Shown one piece after another: positions 18,948-30,761 of a DNA stretch of 64,000 nucleotides (its first letter is position 1; each line of letters starts with the position of its first letter). The notes below the pieces were generated by a model. It worked only from the letters and a program-made list of their open reading frames with translations. It made no database searches and was not told the origin of the DNA. The DNA comes from an uncultured Methanolobus sp. (GTDB taxonomy: Archaea > Halobacteriota > Methanosarcinia > Methanosarcinales > Methanosarcinaceae), in contig NZ_OY762426.1 of the NCBI RefSeq assembly GCF_963665675.1, positions 2,232,001-2,296,000 of the forward strand, written 5' to 3'. The position numbers and the translations under genes are program-made.

Positions 18948-19400
18948 ATGCAAGAAGATATTGAGCACATGAGGCAATTGTGCAAAACACGTCCTGTAAG
19001 GTACTCTGACCTTGACCATCTGAAAAAAGGTTCTACTGCTTTTCTTCATGATAATGGCTATTCGAATACTCAGATCGCAGAGGCTCTTGACCTGAATGAA
19101 AGGGACGTTGAAAATAATCTCAAAGGTACCGGTTTTTCGCTGGATTTTAAAAGAATAGCTCCTTTTGAAGACAAGCTACCTGCAAACATTGGCGACAGTG
19201 TTCTTATCTGTGTCCCTTCATGGGATTCTGAAAATCAAGATCGCAGTTTCAGGGCAACGGTTGTCCAGTGTATTCCGCAGGGTGGCGGATGTGGTCTTTC
19301 AGTCATCCTTCTTGAAGATACCGACTTTGAAATACCACTTTACGGAAAAGGTACAAAAGGAAATGAGATAGTTGTTCCCCTTGACTGGTTTTTAAAATAA
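18948..19400 (+). CDS. Hypothetical protein with possible N-terminal helix-turn-helix
   Basis: A soluble 150-residue protein that I do not recognise. Residues 30-60 (STAFLHDNGYSNTQIAEALDLNERDVENNL) look like a helix-turn-helix; the C-terminal half is beta-rich with GDSVLICVPSW and ends VPLDWFLK. It sits 31 bases after the amidotransferase and may share its transcript. Cytoplasmic. Confidence 0.65.
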   Translation: MQEDIEHMRQLCKTRPVRYSDLDHLKKGSTAFLHDNGYSNTQIAEALDLNERDVENNLKGTGFSLDFKRIAPFEDKLPANIGDSVLICVPSWDSENQDRSFRATVVQCIPQGGGCGLSVILLEDTDFEIPLYGKGTKGNEIVVPLDWFLK

Positions 19401-19427
19401 AAATCCGTTTTTCAGTTTGTGTGTTAC

Positions 19428-20303
19428 TCATGCAGTGGCTTTTTGCATATCATAATCGTGACTGCTGTGTCCATTGTAAAGAATGCCTGATATATCACTG
19501 AAAGCTATTTCTGTATAGCTGTTGTATTCTCCCAGCTGGCAGCGTCCGGTCCGTTTTATTCCGTGGAAATCTGATCCTCCTGTCATTATAAGGCCCTGTG
19601 CAGAGCAGAGTTCATACATTGTGCGCACCTGTTCTTTGCTGCTGTTGGCATAGAATACTTCAAATCCATCCAGACCGGATATGATGAGTGATTCCGACAT
19701 AAAGGGTAGCAGTGACAGCTTGTTGCATTGTTCCAGTGTTCTGAGGATGTGTGCACAGATTGCTTTCCCACCGGCTTTATGGATAGTTTTTATTACTTTT
19801 TTAGCAGGGAATTTTTCCATTATAATATCAAGTGGTGAGCTTTCTGTCAGCCACATATTATGGAAATCATAGCTACTCATGTTCTTATTAATCACAGACA
19901 ATGAAATATCATGCTTGGTGATTATTCCTTTTGTATTTTCCAGAACTGAATAATCTATTTCCATGCCGTATGATTCCAGTGCAGAACATACTTTCCTGCA
20001 GTATTCCCTTGCATTTTGTTTCGCATGGTCAGTCATTTTGAGAAGCCCGCTGTTTTGCGGGTCGAAATTGTACCCAAGTATGTGAACTTCCATTCCTGAA
20101 TATTCAGTCTCGGTAGTAAATTCAATCCCCGGAATAAGGGTGATGTTCTGCTTTTCACATTCCCGCCTTGCTTCGTGCAGCCCGTCAACAGTGTCATGAT
20201 CGGTGATGCTCAGGATCTTTATTCCTTTGCTTTTTGCCAGTTTAACCAGTTCCTCCGGATCAAGATCGCCATCTGAATAACATGTATGGGTGTGCAGGTC
20301 CAC
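19428..20303 (-). CDS. PHP-domain metal-dependent phosphoesterase
   Basis: A 291-residue PHP protein of the TrpH/RNase AM type. Metal ligands are visible: DLHTHTCYSDG at the N-terminus, ITDHDTVDG (about 37-45), GIEFTTE (about 61-67), CAHIL (about 167) and GGSDFHG (about 241-247). It is likely a 3'-5' nucleotide or RNA phosphatase. GTG at 20303 is the start, since no ATG is in frame before the first metal motif. Confidence 0.85.
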   Translation of the reverse strand: MDLHTHTCYSDGDLDPEELVKLAKSKGIKILSITDHDTVDGLHEARRECEKQNITLIPGIEFTTETEYSGMEVHILGYNFDPQNSGLLKMTDHAKQNAREYCRKVCSALESYGMEIDYSVLENTKGIITKHDISLSVINKNMSSYDFHNMWLTESSPLDIIMEKFPAKKVIKTIHKAGGKAICAHILRTLEQCNKLSLLPFMSESLIISGLDGFEVFYANSSKEQVRTMYELCSAQGLIMTGGSDFHGIKRTGRCQLGEYNSYTEIAFSDISGILYNGHSSHDYDMQKATA

Positions 20304-20442
20304 TAAATTCCCTATAATTTCACCTTCGTCGTCCTCAATGCTTGCACATTGGGATGAGCTAATATATAATTAATCTACATAAAATATAGTGTTCATTAAA
20401 TCTATATATTGGGGAATAAGAGCAGGAAAAAAGGTAAAAATG

Positions 20443-20807
<365 letters not shown>

Positions 20808-20812
20808 TCACC

Positions 20813-22009
20813 TCAGGCTGTTGTAGATTCTCCATGCTGGGAGATATCAAGTCCAACGTATTCTTCTTCTTCGGTTACACGCAGTCCCATTGTCTTGTCG
20901 ATTATTACGGCAAGTATGTAGGTCATTACGAATGCGTATATCATTGCTACCAATGCGTCAAGCAACTGTATCAGGAACTGGTGTGTGTTTCCGTAAATAA
21001 GTCCGTTAACACCACCGACAGTTGCGGTTGCAAAAATACCTGTTGCAATTGCACCCCAGAATCCTCCCATTCCGTGAACTGCCCATGCGTCAAGACTCTC
21101 ATCAAGTCCCCTGCGTACACGGAACAGAAGTGCCCCGTAACAGAGAATTCCGGCAAAGCCACCGATGAAAATGGCAGCCATAGGGCCTACGAAACCGGAA
21201 GCCGGTGTAATGGCTACAAGACCTGCAACAGCTCCACTGATAAGACCCAGTGAACTTGGTTTACCCATGACCCATGCTGCAAACATCCAGGTAATTGCTC
21301 CAGATGCTGCGGATACATTGGTTACAACAAGTGCATTAACTGCGAGTCCGTTTGCTGCAAGTGCGCTTCCTGCGTTAAATGCGAACCATCCGAACCAGAG
21401 CATCGCTCCTCCAAGAAGAGTTGTTGTGATGTTTTCCGCTTCCATGTTATATTTGCCAAAGCCTGCACGGTTACCAATCACAAGTGCAAGTGCAAGCGCG
21501 CCGAATCCTGAACTGATGTGTACAACGGTTCCGCCGGCAAAGTCAAGAGCACCAAGTTCTCCTGCCCAGCCGCCACCCCACGCCCAGTGGGCAAGAGGGT
21601 CATAAACGATTGTTGTCCAGAGCATGCCAAGTACTATGAATGAACTTAATTTAACACGTCCTGCTACACCGGATGTAAGAATTGCCAGTGTGACACCTGC
21701 AAAAACTAGCTGGAAAACCATGAAAAGCATGTCAGGGATGCCGTCTCCTTCAAGACCGACACCTGCGAGGCAGAGGTGATCAAGCCCTCCGATGAATCCT
21801 GAAATATCAGATCCAAATGAAAGTGTGTATCCTATTGTAACCCACTGGATACTCACAAGAGCAAATGAAATGAAAGACATTGCTATCATGGAAATTATGT
21901 TTTTCCTGCGTACCATTCCGCCGTAAAAAAGCCCGACCCCAGGGGTCATGAGCATTACCATAGCGGTACAGATGATTATAAAGGCTGTATCTCCTGTGTC
22001 GATTGCCAT
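20813..22009 (-). CDS. amt: Ammonium transporter
   Basis: Amt/MEP channel of 398 residues with about eleven membrane segments. The twin channel histidines are seen in [13 protein letters not shown] (about residue 167) and [11 protein letters not shown] (about 315); [11 protein letters not shown] (about 28-38) is the family signature near the N-terminus. It imports ammonium when nitrogen is scarce and is blocked by the GlnK encoded next. AGGTGA lies a few bases before the ATG. Confidence 0.95.
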   Translation of the reverse strand: MAIDTGDTAFIIICTAMVMLMTPGVGLFYGGMVRRKNIISMIAMSFISFALVSIQWVTIGYTLSFGSDISGFIGGLDHLCLAGVGLEGDGIPDMLFMVFQLVFAGVTLAILTSGVAGRVKLSSFIVLGMLWTTIVYDPLAHWAWGGGWAGELGALDFAGGTVVHISSGFGALALALVIGNRAGFGKYNMEAENITTTLLGGAMLWFGWFAFNAGSALAANGLAVNALVVTNVSAASGAITWMFAAWVMGKPSSLGLISGAVAGLVAITPASGFVGPMAAIFIGGFAGILCYGALLFRVRRGLDESLDAWAVHGMGGFWGAIATGIFATATVGGVNGLIYGNTHQFLIQLLDALVAMIYAFVMTYILAVIIDKTMGLRVTEEEEYVGLDISQHGESTTA

Positions 22010-22280
22010 TTAAATCACCTGTTTTTCGAGAATGTGTTCTATAATTTTTTCCATAGTTCCACCTATGTTTAAATAATGTTAATCGGATATCTGCAATACC
22101 ATTCCCACTTCCTATGTGCATCTACTTAAAGTTATCGATTATATGCCCATAATTTTCTGCATTTTGATAAAAGCATTTGGTATAACTCGATATTCAGGCA
22201 GAAACTGTATCTTTGAAGATTCGGAGCACTTCTATTGTTAGCACAAAAACCGGGATAGTATAAAAAAAATAGCGTTTTTC

Positions 22281-22455
22281 GGGGCTGTCAATTTTGTTGG
22301 GGTTGAGCAATTACCAATTACATAATGCAAATGAATGAATTGGGTTGATTATTTGAAAACGCGATCATAAGAATGTACAATTAGTCAGTATTACAATTTA
22401 TGGGAAAATGCTATCCAAGAAGAATTGCTCTAACACCAAAGTTTTTGACAGCCCC
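22281..22455 (+). mobile_element. MITE family 2, copy 1 (175 bp)
   Basis: Non-coding element with terminal inverted repeats starting GGGGCTGTCAA; the similarity between the two ends extends imperfectly for about 32 bases. The flanks carry a perfect 8-bp duplication CGTTTTTC (22273-22280 and 22456-22463). It appears identical base for base to copy 2 at 34831. It sits between the divergent amt promoter region and an unknown gene. Confidence 0.92.
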
Positions 22456-22577
22456 CGTTTTTCCAGTATGGCGTTGGAAGTTGTAAAAGCGTTACTCATA
22501 GAATGCCGTCGTTTTAATTGATTGTCGTAATAACGGCATCATTTTAGACATAATTCTTCTGTTTGTGAAATCCATAA

Positions 22578-22994
22578 TTAGGGTTTTAGGCTATTTTTGA
22601 TTGAGTTCATTTTAGATAAAGTAAACAATAAAATAAGGAAATAAAAAAAGAAAAGTGCCAAACTTAAGGTTGTTGAATATTCTGGGAATAAATGGACTAG
22701 TGCATAATATATTGCTGACATTACAATTGTTGAATATAGAATTTTGCGCTTCAAAGGAATATACTCATCAGCGGTAAATGGGTTATCGTCCATTTTTTTT
22801 GTCAGTCCTTTTTCTATTGTTTCCCTCATTTCCTGATTTGCTTCAATGACAAAAGTACCAATATATCCACAGCGTTTGCAGTGATAAATTGGACCAAGTT
22901 TCATTCCCGTTTCATAATAAAGCTCAGTGTATCCACAATTAGGGCAACACAAATACATATCATCTTCAAGATCGTTAACTTCTGGTATCGGCAT
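22578..22994 (-). CDS. Zinc-ribbon membrane protein, unknown function
   Basis: A 138-residue protein with an N-terminal zinc ribbon, CPNCGY (about residues 17-22) and CKRCGY (about 38-43), a charged linker and two C-terminal membrane segments (about 84-130). A cytoplasmic metal-binding head tethered to the membrane is likely. A 7-bp inverted repeat ATGCCGT...ACGGCAT lies beyond its 3' end near 22502-22540. Confidence 0.65.
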   Translation of the reverse strand: MPIPEVNDLEDDMYLCCPNCGYTELYYETGMKLGPIYHCKRCGYIGTFVIEANQEMRETIEKGLTKKMDDNPFTADEYIPLKRKILYSTIVMSAIYYALVHLFPEYSTTLSLALFFFYFLILLFTLSKMNSIKNSLKP

Positions 22995-23392
22995 GAATAT
23001 AAAACCTGAATAACTACTTAATACAAAGAAAACAGTATGTTACAAATACTTAAATTTTTCGTTTATTTTGTGGATATTTTGTAATAGTAGCAACTAATGA
23101 TTTTTCTTTATTTGGTGAAACTGGAAAACGAATATTGCATTTATTTTCTAGTAAGCACAAGCAATGTCTGGTCCAAAAGAATTAAACACTTTGTGATGGG
23201 CGCACATAAAAATGGTTTTAAGGACGAGAATAATTGATCATTCAACTATTCATGACGGGTCAAAATTTGACTCATACAAAGCCTATTTATTGGTAGATTA
23301 ACTATAGCAGAGTCATACCGTTAATTTAAATGATATCTATAATATGTCTGTATATAGATATCTTTAACATCAATTTTATGGAGATTCAATAA
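22995..23392. other. Intergenic region upstream of purB
   Basis: A divergent promoter region with no gene. A TATA-like stretch TGTATATAGATA lies near 23348-23359, about 35-45 bases before the purB ATG. Nothing else is recognised. Confidence 0.5.
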
Positions 23393-24727
23393 ATGGCAAT
23401 TCATCCTATAGAATATCGTTACGGCACAGATGAAATGAAATTCGTCTGGAGCGAGGCAAACCGACTGGAAAAAATAATGAAAGCTGAAGCTGCTCTTGCC
23501 AGGGCTGAAGCAGACATCGGACTTATCCCCAAGGAAGCTGCAGATATTATAGAAAGCAGCATTGGTTCTGTGGAACTTGAAAGGGTAAAGGAGATCGAGG
23601 ACGAGATCCACCACGATATGATGGCTGTTGTACTTGCCATCTCCGAGAAGTGTGAAGAGAACGCAGACAAGTGGGTTCACTTCGGTGCAACTTCCAATGA
23701 TATGCTTGACACTGCAACAGGTCTTCAGCTAAAGGAAGCTGTGGATATACTGGAAAACAAGGTTCATAAACTTCTTGATGTACTTCTTATTCAGGCTGAA
23801 AACAATAAGGATCTGGTTTGTGCCGGAAGGACACATGGACAGATCGGTGTTCCGACAACATACGGACTCAGGTTTGCCATATGGGCATCCGAGGTTGGCA
23901 GACACATTGAGCGTCTGGAACAGCTCAAACCACGTCTTATTGTAGGCCAGATGACCGGTGCTGTAGGTACTCAGGCTGCTTTTGGAAAGGATGGAATTGA
24001 GATTCAGAAGAAGGTCATGGAATATCTTGAGATAGGTTCAGTTGATGTTTCAAACCAGATTATCCAGAGAGACCGTCATGCAGAGTTTGTCATGTGGATG
24101 GCAAACACTGTAACAACCCTTGACAAGATCGCTGTCGAGATCCGCTCTCTCCAGAGAAGTGAGATCGCTGAGGTTGAGGAAAGTTTCAGGAAAAAGCAGG
24201 TTGGCTCATCTACAATGCCACACAAGCGCAATCCTATCAAGTCCGAGCAGATATGCGGGCTTGCAAGAATTGTACGTGCAATGATCGAACCTGAACTCCA
24301 GAACAACACACTCTGGGATGAAAGGGACCTTACAAATTCATCATGCGAAAGAGTAGTTTTCCCTGAAGCATGTGTGCTGACAGATCACATCATCAAGCTT
24401 GCAATCGGTGTAATCGAGAACCTTAGATTCTATCCTGAGAACATCCGTCGCAACCTTGACCTTCTTAGAGGTCTGAACATGGGAGAAGCAGTAATGATAG
24501 AGCTTGCAATGCGCGGTGTCGGTCGTCAGGAAGCTCACGAGATCGTACGTTCCAGTGCAATGGTATCCCATGATAGCGGAAAACACTTTAAGGATGTACT
24601 TCTGGCAAACCCGGATGTTGCAAATTACCTGAGTGAAGAAGACGTTATCAACCTTGTAGACCCTGACAGATACATCGGTACTGCTGTGGAACAGGTTGAA
24701 ATGGTAGTTGCAAAACTGAAGAGATGA
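23393..24727 (+). CDS. purB: Adenylosuccinate lyase
   Basis: Acts twice in purine synthesis, releasing fumarate from SAICAR and from adenylosuccinate. The 444-residue protein carries the fumarase/ASL signature GSSTMPHKRNP (about residues 267-277), the TSNDMLDTA region (about 103-111) and the catalytic-His region RTHGQIGVPTTYG (about 144-156). ATGGAGATTCAATAA before the ATG supplies a ribosome site. Complete and ordinary. Confidence 0.96.
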   Translation: MAIHPIEYRYGTDEMKFVWSEANRLEKIMKAEAALARAEADIGLIPKEAADIIESSIGSVELERVKEIEDEIHHDMMAVVLAISEKCEENADKWVHFGATSNDMLDTATGLQLKEAVDILENKVHKLLDVLLIQAENNKDLVCAGRTHGQIGVPTTYGLRFAIWASEVGRHIERLEQLKPRLIVGQMTGAVGTQAAFGKDGIEIQKKVMEYLEIGSVDVSNQIIQRDRHAEFVMWMANTVTTLDKIAVEIRSLQRSEIAEVEESFRKKQVGSSTMPHKRNPIKSEQICGLARIVRAMIEPELQNNTLWDERDLTNSSCERVVFPEACVLTDHIIKLAIGVIENLRFYPENIRRNLDLLRGLNMGEAVMIELAMRGVGRQEAHEIVRSSAMVSHDSGKHFKDVLLANPDVANYLSEEDVINLVDPDRYIGTAVEQVEMVVAKLKR

Positions 24728-24743
24728 TTTCCTCTTTTATATT

Positions 24744-27443
24744 TCATATCATTGTATCACAGTCAGATACACTGATATGTTCTTCAATTTCCAGTTTAAT
24801 CAATTCTATCTCATTTTCCATAGTTTCCAGCATTTCCGGAATATGGTGAACACTGTTCTCGACAGAATCTTCCAGCTCCTTAGCCATAGTGGCAAGAATA
24901 TTGAAACCAATGTTCAGTGAAACACCTTTCATTCTGTGGGCGTTCTCTTTAACACCCTGTAAATCCTGGTCAGTGTATCTGTTAACCATTTCTTCCAGGT
25001 TGGATACAACAGATCTAAGCGCCATTGTGCTTAATCTCCTGTATGTTTCATCATCTCCCTGGATGGAATTCATAAGTCGGATTTTATCGAAATGCAGGGA
25101 TTCATAATCACTTTTCAGTGACGCGTATTCAATGGTATTATTTTCCTTATTTTCCTCTGTTTTTTTATTATAGAGCCACTTATTAAGGATACCATGTACC
25201 ACATCTGTTACCACAGGTTTTGTAATATAGTCATCCATGCCTGAACGGATGCACATTTCTTTTTCACTCTTAAATGCACTTGCTGTCAAAGCAATAATAG
25301 GAACATGTCCTCCGATCTCTTTTTCAATCTCCCTGATTTTCATGGTGGCGTCATGTCCGTTCATTTCAGACATTTGTACATCCATTAAAATCAGATCAAT
25401 TTCTTTTTGTCCTTTTTTCTTTCCATTCTGAAATATTTTTACGGCTTCTATACCATTCTCAGCTTTGAGAATCTCAGCCTCCGGCAGGAATCCCGAAATA
25501 ATGATACATGCGAGTTCCATGTTTGTATCATTGTCTTCAGCAACAAGTATGGAACATTTCCTGTTTTCAGTGTGTGATCCTGCATCATTGCAACAAAGTT
25601 GTTTTTGATTTGTTTTATTGTCTCCATCTTCAACAGACAATTTCACCCTGAAATAAAACGTGCTTCCTTTTCCTAACTTACTCTCAAGTTCAAGTTTTGA
25701 TCCCATCATTTCCAGAAGACTGTTAGATATTGTAAGTCCAAGTCCAGTTCCTCCGTATTTACGTGTAATGGAACCGTCTGCCTGTGAAAATGATTCGAAT
25801 ATCCTGTTCTTGTTTTCCTCTTCAATTCCAATTCCGGTGTCAATTACAGAAAAGGTAAATTCCATTTTATTATAATCAAATACCGGCTTTGCTTCAACCT
25901 TTAGTTCAATTTCACCTTCTTCTGTAAATTTGATGGCATTACTAAGGAGATTAACAAGTATCTGACGAAGTCGAATGTGATCAACAGTAACAAGACAGGG
26001 TATATCTTCAGATATAGTAAGTTTGAGTTCCAGTCCTTTTTCCTGTGCACGATATTTCACTATATCAGTAATCACACTGAGTAACTCAGCAATCTCCGTC
26101 CTTTGTGGGTCAAGTTCAAGCTTGCCGGCTTCGATCTTTGAAAAATCAAGTACATCATTGATAATATCAAGCAATGAGTTAGCAGATGTATAAACAGTTC
26201 GCATGTAGTGTTTTTGTTTAGTGGTGAGTTCACTTTGCATGAGAATATCTGAAAAACCGATAATACCATTAAGAGGTGTGCGAATTTCGTGGCTCATATT
26301 AGCAAGAAACTCGCTTTTTGCGCGGTTAGCCATCTCCGCCTGCGCGGTCATAAATTGTGCTCTAGAGGTTGCTTCCTCAAGGTCACGGTTGGTCTGAAGT
26401 AATGTTTCCTCTGCATTTTTGCTTTCCGTAATATCCCTGAGTGTAATCATTTGACCTACAATGTTACCTTCTTCGCTATACATCGGAAGGAAATCAATCT
26501 TTAGCCATATTGGATTTCCGTCGTTGTCTTTCATTACTTCGATACTGTTCTTTTCAGAAGAATTAGCTCTGAGAACATCAAGCTCCGGCCAACATTTCAT
26601 CAGGTCAGCAATATTCTTGCCAACATCTCCGGTAGATATTTCCAGGAATTCTTTAGCAGCTCCGTTACAGTCTACAATTCTCTGCATCTGGTCAAGAACG
26701 ACAACACCATCAGGTATTTTATCAAAAAGCTCACTGCGGGCCATTGGTGCAATATCCAGCAGTTTGTAACGTGTAAGTCCTGCATATATCACAACTCCGC
26801 AGAATGCAAGAGAATATGGAATTGGATCAAGACCCTGGGGAAACAATCCAGCTAAATAAAGAAGCAACACAATGAAAGGTATTAGGCTGCCTGTCATTAC
26901 GACAGTAATTTGTTTTCTGAGGGCAGGAATAACTTCCAGCCACATTTTCAGCATTAGTATCATACTGAACATTATACAGAGAACATTATAGAACTCCTGG
27001 ACAGCATACCATATTCCCGGTTTAAAAGTTAAAACCGGAAAGATTGTATTTGTGCTTATCATCATCAGGTTTTTGTGATAAAGTGTATGTTGGCTAGTTG
27101 TAAACACCAGAATCATTGTAATCAGGGGGATGGAAAATATGGCCACGAGGACAGGAAGTGACAACCAGTGCTTTTTGCCTGTATATTTCACGGAAAATAT
27201 AAGCAGAAAAGCAGGAATGAAAGGCATTCCTAAATATTCGAGCTTATAGAAGCTCAGGGCTGTATCAAAGTTGTTTGATGATATTTCCAGTGCATAAAAC
27301 AACGAATAAATTATCGTTGTAAACAGCATTAATGAGAAACACGTTGTTCCACTTGCTTCCTTGTGTTTTCTGATATGATATAATAGTGCACTGAGTATGA
27401 TTGCCAGCACTATCAGCGGTAGAGCAAAGTAATTGAGGTACAT
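24744..27443 (-). CDS. Hybrid sensor histidine kinase: 7TM-PAS-HisKA-HATPase-REC-Hpt
   Basis: An 899-residue phosphorelay protein. It begins with seven membrane segments (about residues 5-225) of the histidine-kinase 7TM type, then a PAS domain (about 240-350), a HisKA domain with the phosphorylated His in NMSHEIRTPLNG (about 384), a HATPase domain (DTGIGI and YGGTGLGLTIS), a receiver with LILMDVQM (Asp about 686) and a C-terminal Hpt domain with ENAHRMKG (His about 837). All phosphate-carrying residues are present, so an internal His-Asp-His relay is possible. No output regulator is adjacent. It converges on purB, with 16 bases between stops. Confidence 0.92.
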   Translation of the reverse strand: MYLNYFALPLIVLAIILSALLYHIRKHKEASGTTCFSLMLFTTIIYSLFYALEISSNNFDTALSFYKLEYLGMPFIPAFLLIFSVKYTGKKHWLSLPVLVAIFSIPLITMILVFTTSQHTLYHKNLMMISTNTIFPVLTFKPGIWYAVQEFYNVLCIMFSMILMLKMWLEVIPALRKQITVVMTGSLIPFIVLLLYLAGLFPQGLDPIPYSLAFCGVVIYAGLTRYKLLDIAPMARSELFDKIPDGVVVLDQMQRIVDCNGAAKEFLEISTGDVGKNIADLMKCWPELDVLRANSSEKNSIEVMKDNDGNPIWLKIDFLPMYSEEGNIVGQMITLRDITESKNAEETLLQTNRDLEEATSRAQFMTAQAEMANRAKSEFLANMSHEIRTPLNGIIGFSDILMQSELTTKQKHYMRTVYTSANSLLDIINDVLDFSKIEAGKLELDPQRTEIAELLSVITDIVKYRAQEKGLELKLTISEDIPCLVTVDHIRLRQILVNLLSNAIKFTEEGEIELKVEAKPVFDYNKMEFTFSVIDTGIGIEEENKNRIFESFSQADGSITRKYGGTGLGLTISNSLLEMMGSKLELESKLGKGSTFYFRVKLSVEDGDNKTNQKQLCCNDAGSHTENRKCSILVAEDNDTNMELACIIISGFLPEAEILKAENGIEAVKIFQNGKKKGQKEIDLILMDVQMSEMNGHDATMKIREIEKEIGGHVPIIALTASAFKSEKEMCIRSGMDDYITKPVVTDVVHGILNKWLYNKKTEENKENNTIEYASLKSDYESLHFDKIRLMNSIQGDDETYRRLSTMALRSVVSNLEEMVNRYTDQDLQGVKENAHRMKGVSLNIGFNILATMAKELEDSVENSVHHIPEMLETMENEIELIKLEIEEHISVSDCDTMI

Positions 27444-27665
27444 ATTTTCTATCTATGGATTTGCATTAGTAGACCCATCGTTACGTATGGGTCGATATGA
27501 TGTTTTTTAGAAACTTACCAGTTCAATCTGTATATATAGTAGCTCAAATTATATAAACAACCATTATACTTGTCAGTATGTGTTTATTTCTATTAATGCT
27601 TCTTGCTTCCGTTTTTTTAGTAATGGAATCTTTGCAAGCAATGAACATTAAAAAAAGAAATGAAC

Positions 27666-30494
27666 TCATTCCAGTATTTTTTTCAGGAATTGTCCTGTGT
27701 AGGAAATATTATTCTTTGAAACTTTTTCCGGAGTGCCCTGCGCGATAATTTCTCCACCACGATCTCCGCCTTCAGGGCCGAGATCAATAATCCAGTCGGC
27801 GGTTTTGATCACATCCAGATTATGTTCAATAACTATCACAGTGTTTCCTGCATCAACAAGCCGCTGGAGAACTTCAAGAAGTTTCTTTACATCATCGAAA
27901 TGAAGTCCTGTTGTCGGTTCATCCAGAATGTAAACTGTTTTCCCGGTTGAACGCTTGCTGAGTTCTGTTGCAAGTTTTACTCTCTGTGCTTCTCCTCCGG
28001 AAAGAGTAGTGGACGACTGCCCAAGTTTTATATATCCCAGACCTACATCATTTAATGTTTCAAGCTTCCTGCTGATTTTCGGTACATTTTCAAAGAATTC
28101 CAGTGCTTCCTCTACTGTCATATCAAGAACTTCAGCGATATTCCTGCCTTTGTAGGTAACTTCCAGAGTTTCTCTGTTGTAACGCTTGCTGTGGCAAACT
28201 TCACAGGGAACATAAACGTCCGGTAAAAAGTGCATTTCGATTGTGATTATTCCATCACCAGAACATGCTTCACAGCGGCCTCCACGCACATTGAAACTGA
28301 ATCTTCCGGGTTTGTAACCTCTGGTACGTGACATCTTGGTCTGGGCAAAAAGTTCCCTGATAGGCGTAAACAAGTTAGTATAAGTTGCAGGGTTTGATCT
28401 GGGTGTACGTCCGATAGGTGACTGGTCAATGGTTATGACCTTATCGACATTTTCAAGTCCTTCAATGGAGCTGTATTTTCCGGGTCTGTCCCTTGCCCTG
28501 TTCAGGTTCTTTGCAAGTACCTTGTTAAGTGTTTCATTGATCAGTGTACTTTTTCCGGAGCCGGAAACGCCGGTTACACAGACCAATACTCCAAGTGGGA
28601 ATTCAACATCTACATTTTTAAGATTGTTCTGGCCAGCACCCCGAAGTATCATGGTACCTGTAGGCTCTCTTCTTGTCTCTGGAATTTCGATCTTAAATTT
28701 CCCACTCAGGTATTTTCCGGTAGTAGAATCCTTATTTTTCATAATCTGCTTGGGAGTTCCTTCGGCAACGATTTCGCCACCATGTATACCTGCACCCGGT
28801 CCCATATCAACAACATAATCAGAATTGCATATGGTCTCCTCATCGTGCTCGACAACGAGAACAGTGTTTCCAATGTCTCTTAGGTGTTTCAGGGTTGTTA
28901 TGAGCCTGAGATTATCCCTCTGGTGCAGGCCAATACTTGGCTCATCCAGAATGTAGAGTACACCCATAAGGCTGGAACCGATCTGCGTTGCAAGCCTGAT
29001 ACGCTGGGCTTCACCACCGGAAAGTGTGGCAGCTGCCCGGCTCAATGTAAGGTAATCAAGCCCGACGTCAACGAGGAAGCCAAGTCTTGCCTTTATCTCT
29101 TTGAGTATAAGTCGGGCAATAGTATATTCTCTTTCATTGAGTTTTGGCTCAAGTTCCTTGAAGAATTCCAGTGCTTCTTCTACAGACATTTCCGTTGTGT
29201 CTATGATGTTTTTGCCATCGATGGTAACTGCAAGTGTGACAGGTTTCAGCCTTTTACCATGACAGGTGAGGCAAGGCTTGGTACTGATGTATCTACTCAT
29301 CCTTTCCTTGCTGTTTTCGGACTCAGTGCCATCATATATTTTGGAAAGGTTAGCAATAACACCCTTAAAGCGGCCTTTATGCTTCCACATGCCACCGTTT
29401 CTTCCAACATGAACAAACGGAATAAGCTCCTCACTTCCGTAAAATATAGTGTGTTGAATTTCAGGGCCAAGTTCCTCAAAGGGTACATCCATTGAGAATC
29501 CAAGATGATTTGCAAGGGATTGTAGTGACTGCATGTAATAACCATCTTTCTTCTTGCTGTACCATGGTTCCACAGCTCCTTCATTCAGGGTGAGCTTTTT
29601 ATCAGGAATTATTAAGTCAGGGTCAAACTCCATAGAAGTTCCAAGTCCGTGACATTCCGGGCAGGCGCCCTGCGGGCTGTTAAATGAGAAGGCTGCAGGT
29701 TCCATTTCTTCAAAGCCAATACCACAGGAAGTACATGCCAGTTTTTCGCTGAATGTGAGTTCTTCCCCGTCAAGCACCTGTACTGTGATAGTTCCACCAC
29801 TTTTTTCAAGTGCTGTTTCTACGGAATCCGAAAGTCTTTCCTCGATTCCTTCTTTGATAACAAGTCTGTCAACAACGATGTCAATATTGTGTTTGAAGTA
29901 GCGTCCGAGTTCGATATCCTCGGCATCTTCAAGCATGTGAATTTCACCATCTACACGTACTCTTGTAAAACCTTCGCTGCGCAGGTCGATAAGGAGCTTC
30001 TTGTATTCTCCTTTTCTTTCCCTGACAAGCGGAGCAAGAACATGTACTTTTGTACCCTCGCGCAGGTTCATGATACTGTCAACAATCTGGTCAACGCTCT
30101 GGGTTTCAATGATCCTGCCACAATTCGGACAATGTCTTATACCTATGCGGGCAAAAAGCAGTCTCAGATAATCGTAAATTTCAGTAACGGTTCCCACGGT
30201 AGAGCGGGGATTTTTGCTTGTGGTCTTCTGCTCGATGGAAATAGCGGGTGAGAGTCCTTCGATATACTCCACATCCGGTTTTTCCATAAGTCCGAGGAAC
30301 TGCCTCGCGTATGCTGAAAGGGATTCGACATATCTGCGCTGTCCCTCGGCGTAAATAGTATCAAAAGCAAGTGATGATTTTCCTGACCCGCTAAGCCCTG
30401 TGATAACTATAAGCTTATCACGTGGTAGGGTCAGGTCGATATTCTTAAGATTGTGCTCCTTGGCACCCTTTATCCTGATGCTGCTCAAAGACAT
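27666..30494 (-). CDS. uvrA: UvrABC excinuclease subunit A
   Basis: DNA-damage recognition ATPase of nucleotide excision repair. The 942-residue protein has two ABC ATPase modules, with Walker [13 protein letters not shown] near residue 33 and [13 protein letters not shown] near 645, two LSGGEAQR signatures, and the zinc modules CPNCGR (about 120), [10 protein letters not shown]...CPECHG (about 253-283) and CEACSGDG...CEVCHSKR (about 742-768). Length is standard. uvrB and uvrC are not in the window. Confidence 0.97.
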   Translation of the reverse strand: MSLSSIRIKGAKEHNLKNIDLTLPRDKLIVITGLSGSGKSSLAFDTIYAEGQRRYVESLSAYARQFLGLMEKPDVEYIEGLSPAISIEQKTTSKNPRSTVGTVTEIYDYLRLLFARIGIRHCPNCGRIIETQSVDQIVDSIMNLREGTKVHVLAPLVRERKGEYKKLLIDLRSEGFTRVRVDGEIHMLEDAEDIELGRYFKHNIDIVVDRLVIKEGIEERLSDSVETALEKSGGTITVQVLDGEELTFSEKLACTSCGIGFEEMEPAAFSFNSPQGACPECHGLGTSMEFDPDLIIPDKKLTLNEGAVEPWYSKKKDGYYMQSLQSLANHLGFSMDVPFEELGPEIQHTIFYGSEELIPFVHVGRNGGMWKHKGRFKGVIANLSKIYDGTESENSKERMSRYISTKPCLTCHGKRLKPVTLAVTIDGKNIIDTTEMSVEEALEFFKELEPKLNEREYTIARLILKEIKARLGFLVDVGLDYLTLSRAAATLSGGEAQRIRLATQIGSSLMGVLYILDEPSIGLHQRDNLRLITTLKHLRDIGNTVLVVEHDEETICNSDYVVDMGPGAGIHGGEIVAEGTPKQIMKNKDSTTGKYLSGKFKIEIPETRREPTGTMILRGAGQNNLKNVDVEFPLGVLVCVTGVSGSGKSTLINETLNKVLAKNLNRARDRPGKYSSIEGLENVDKVITIDQSPIGRTPRSNPATYTNLFTPIRELFAQTKMSRTRGYKPGRFSFNVRGGRCEACSGDGIITIEMHFLPDVYVPCEVCHSKRYNRETLEVTYKGRNIAEVLDMTVEEALEFFENVPKISRKLETLNDVGLGYIKLGQSSTTLSGGEAQRVKLATELSKRSTGKTVYILDEPTTGLHFDDVKKLLEVLQRLVDAGNTVIVIEHNLDVIKTADWIIDLGPEGGDRGGEIIAQGTPEKVSKNNISYTGQFLKKILE

Positions 30495-30761
30495 TGTCTA
30501 CTCTGATGCCTGACTAATAAGTATAGTTTGCGGTGTAACGAACAAATTTCAGATAAATACCTGCTTTTTGCTTTTATTCCTGGAAGCAGCGCTTTTTTTC
30601 TGAATGCTCCTGATTGCGGTGATTATCTTTACTCTCCTCTCAAACTCTGTCATGATTGCTAATTGTAAGGTTTGGTATATATTGGAGACGTAAGCGGGGT
30701 GAAAGTATTCAGAATTTCATCATTTAGCTGGAAACCCTGATTCTAATTAAAGGTTGCATAC

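Noticed and set aside
28884..29495. Open frame of 203 codons on the plus strand
   Set aside because: It is antisense to the well-supported uvrA and shows no protein-like pattern.
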